Source: a virus
Reading direction: 5' to 3' (one strand)
DNA: 30,207 bases
Virus record (IMG/VR): IMGVR_UViG_3300009504_000024
Coordinates: 1-30,207 of that record
The notes under the pieces were generated by a model. That model did no database searches. It was not told where the DNA came from and saw only the letters and a list, made by a program, of their open reading frames with translations. Positions 30,207 through 30,207 of this stretch are shown here, piece by piece. Each line of letters begins with the position of its first letter. Positions within the stretch are counted from its first letter, which is position 1. Position numbers and translations under genes: made by a program.

Positions 30207-30207
30207 A

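Noticed and set aside
1-30207. Integrase, lysogeny repressor, tRNA or attachment site
   Set aside because: No recombinase motif, helix-turn-helix repressor gene, tRNA-like cloverleaf or att-type repeat was found by reading, so temperate or virulent lifestyle is left open.

Overview
The window is about 30 kb of a tailed double-stranded DNA phage or prophage. It has a siphovirus-type structural module, and every gene I can support lies on the minus strand. The DNA is GC-rich with strong AGGAGG/GGGGG ribosome binding sites, many ATGA/GTGA/TGATG start-stop overlaps, and sigma-A type promoters (TTGACA, 18 bp spacer, TGnTATAAT). The lysin carries an S-layer homology motif. Together these suggest a GC-rich Gram-positive (Bacillota-like) host with an S-layer; the host cannot be fixed from the sequence alone. 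No integrase, tRNA, rRNA or CRISPR array was seen.

Read in the direction of transcription (right to left). 30206-27661: the 3' part of a fibre-like gene with about 33 copies of a 14-residue repeat, then a small exported SLT transglycosylase. 27639-25829: a promoter and six small genes of unknown role, including two zinc-ribbon proteins and a 38-residue membrane peptide. 25832-25198: a promoter, one Cys-rich protein and a strong intrinsic terminator. 25179-12685: small and large terminase, portal, a minor head protein with an enzyme-like C-terminal extension, scaffold, major capsid, a capsid-associated protein, four head-tail connector genes, tail tube, tail chaperone with a complete -1 frameshift signal, and tape measure. 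12681-8929: distal tail, hub and fibre proteins. 8914-7028: a lysis cassette of XhlA-like protein, a three-part SLH/trypsin/amidase lysin and a holin.

From 6887 to 4 come three promoter-led units: an SNF2-type helicase; an amidoligase followed by three genes; and a recombination set of Cas4-like Fe-S nuclease, unknown protein, Sak4-like RecA-fold ATPase and DUF669 SSB-like protein. Each unit begins with a closely related promoter, so transcription looks coordinated by one sigma-A-dependent promoter family.

The most notable items are the SLH-protease-amidase lysin, the 14-residue repeat fibre, the textbook G-GGA-AAC frameshift site with upstream SD-like and downstream hairpin elements, the head protein fused to a probable ADP-ribosyltransferase-like/DUF3626-like domain, the phage amidoligase with a CxCGCG/FLPGHD finger shared with a neighbour, and the repeated promoter cassette.
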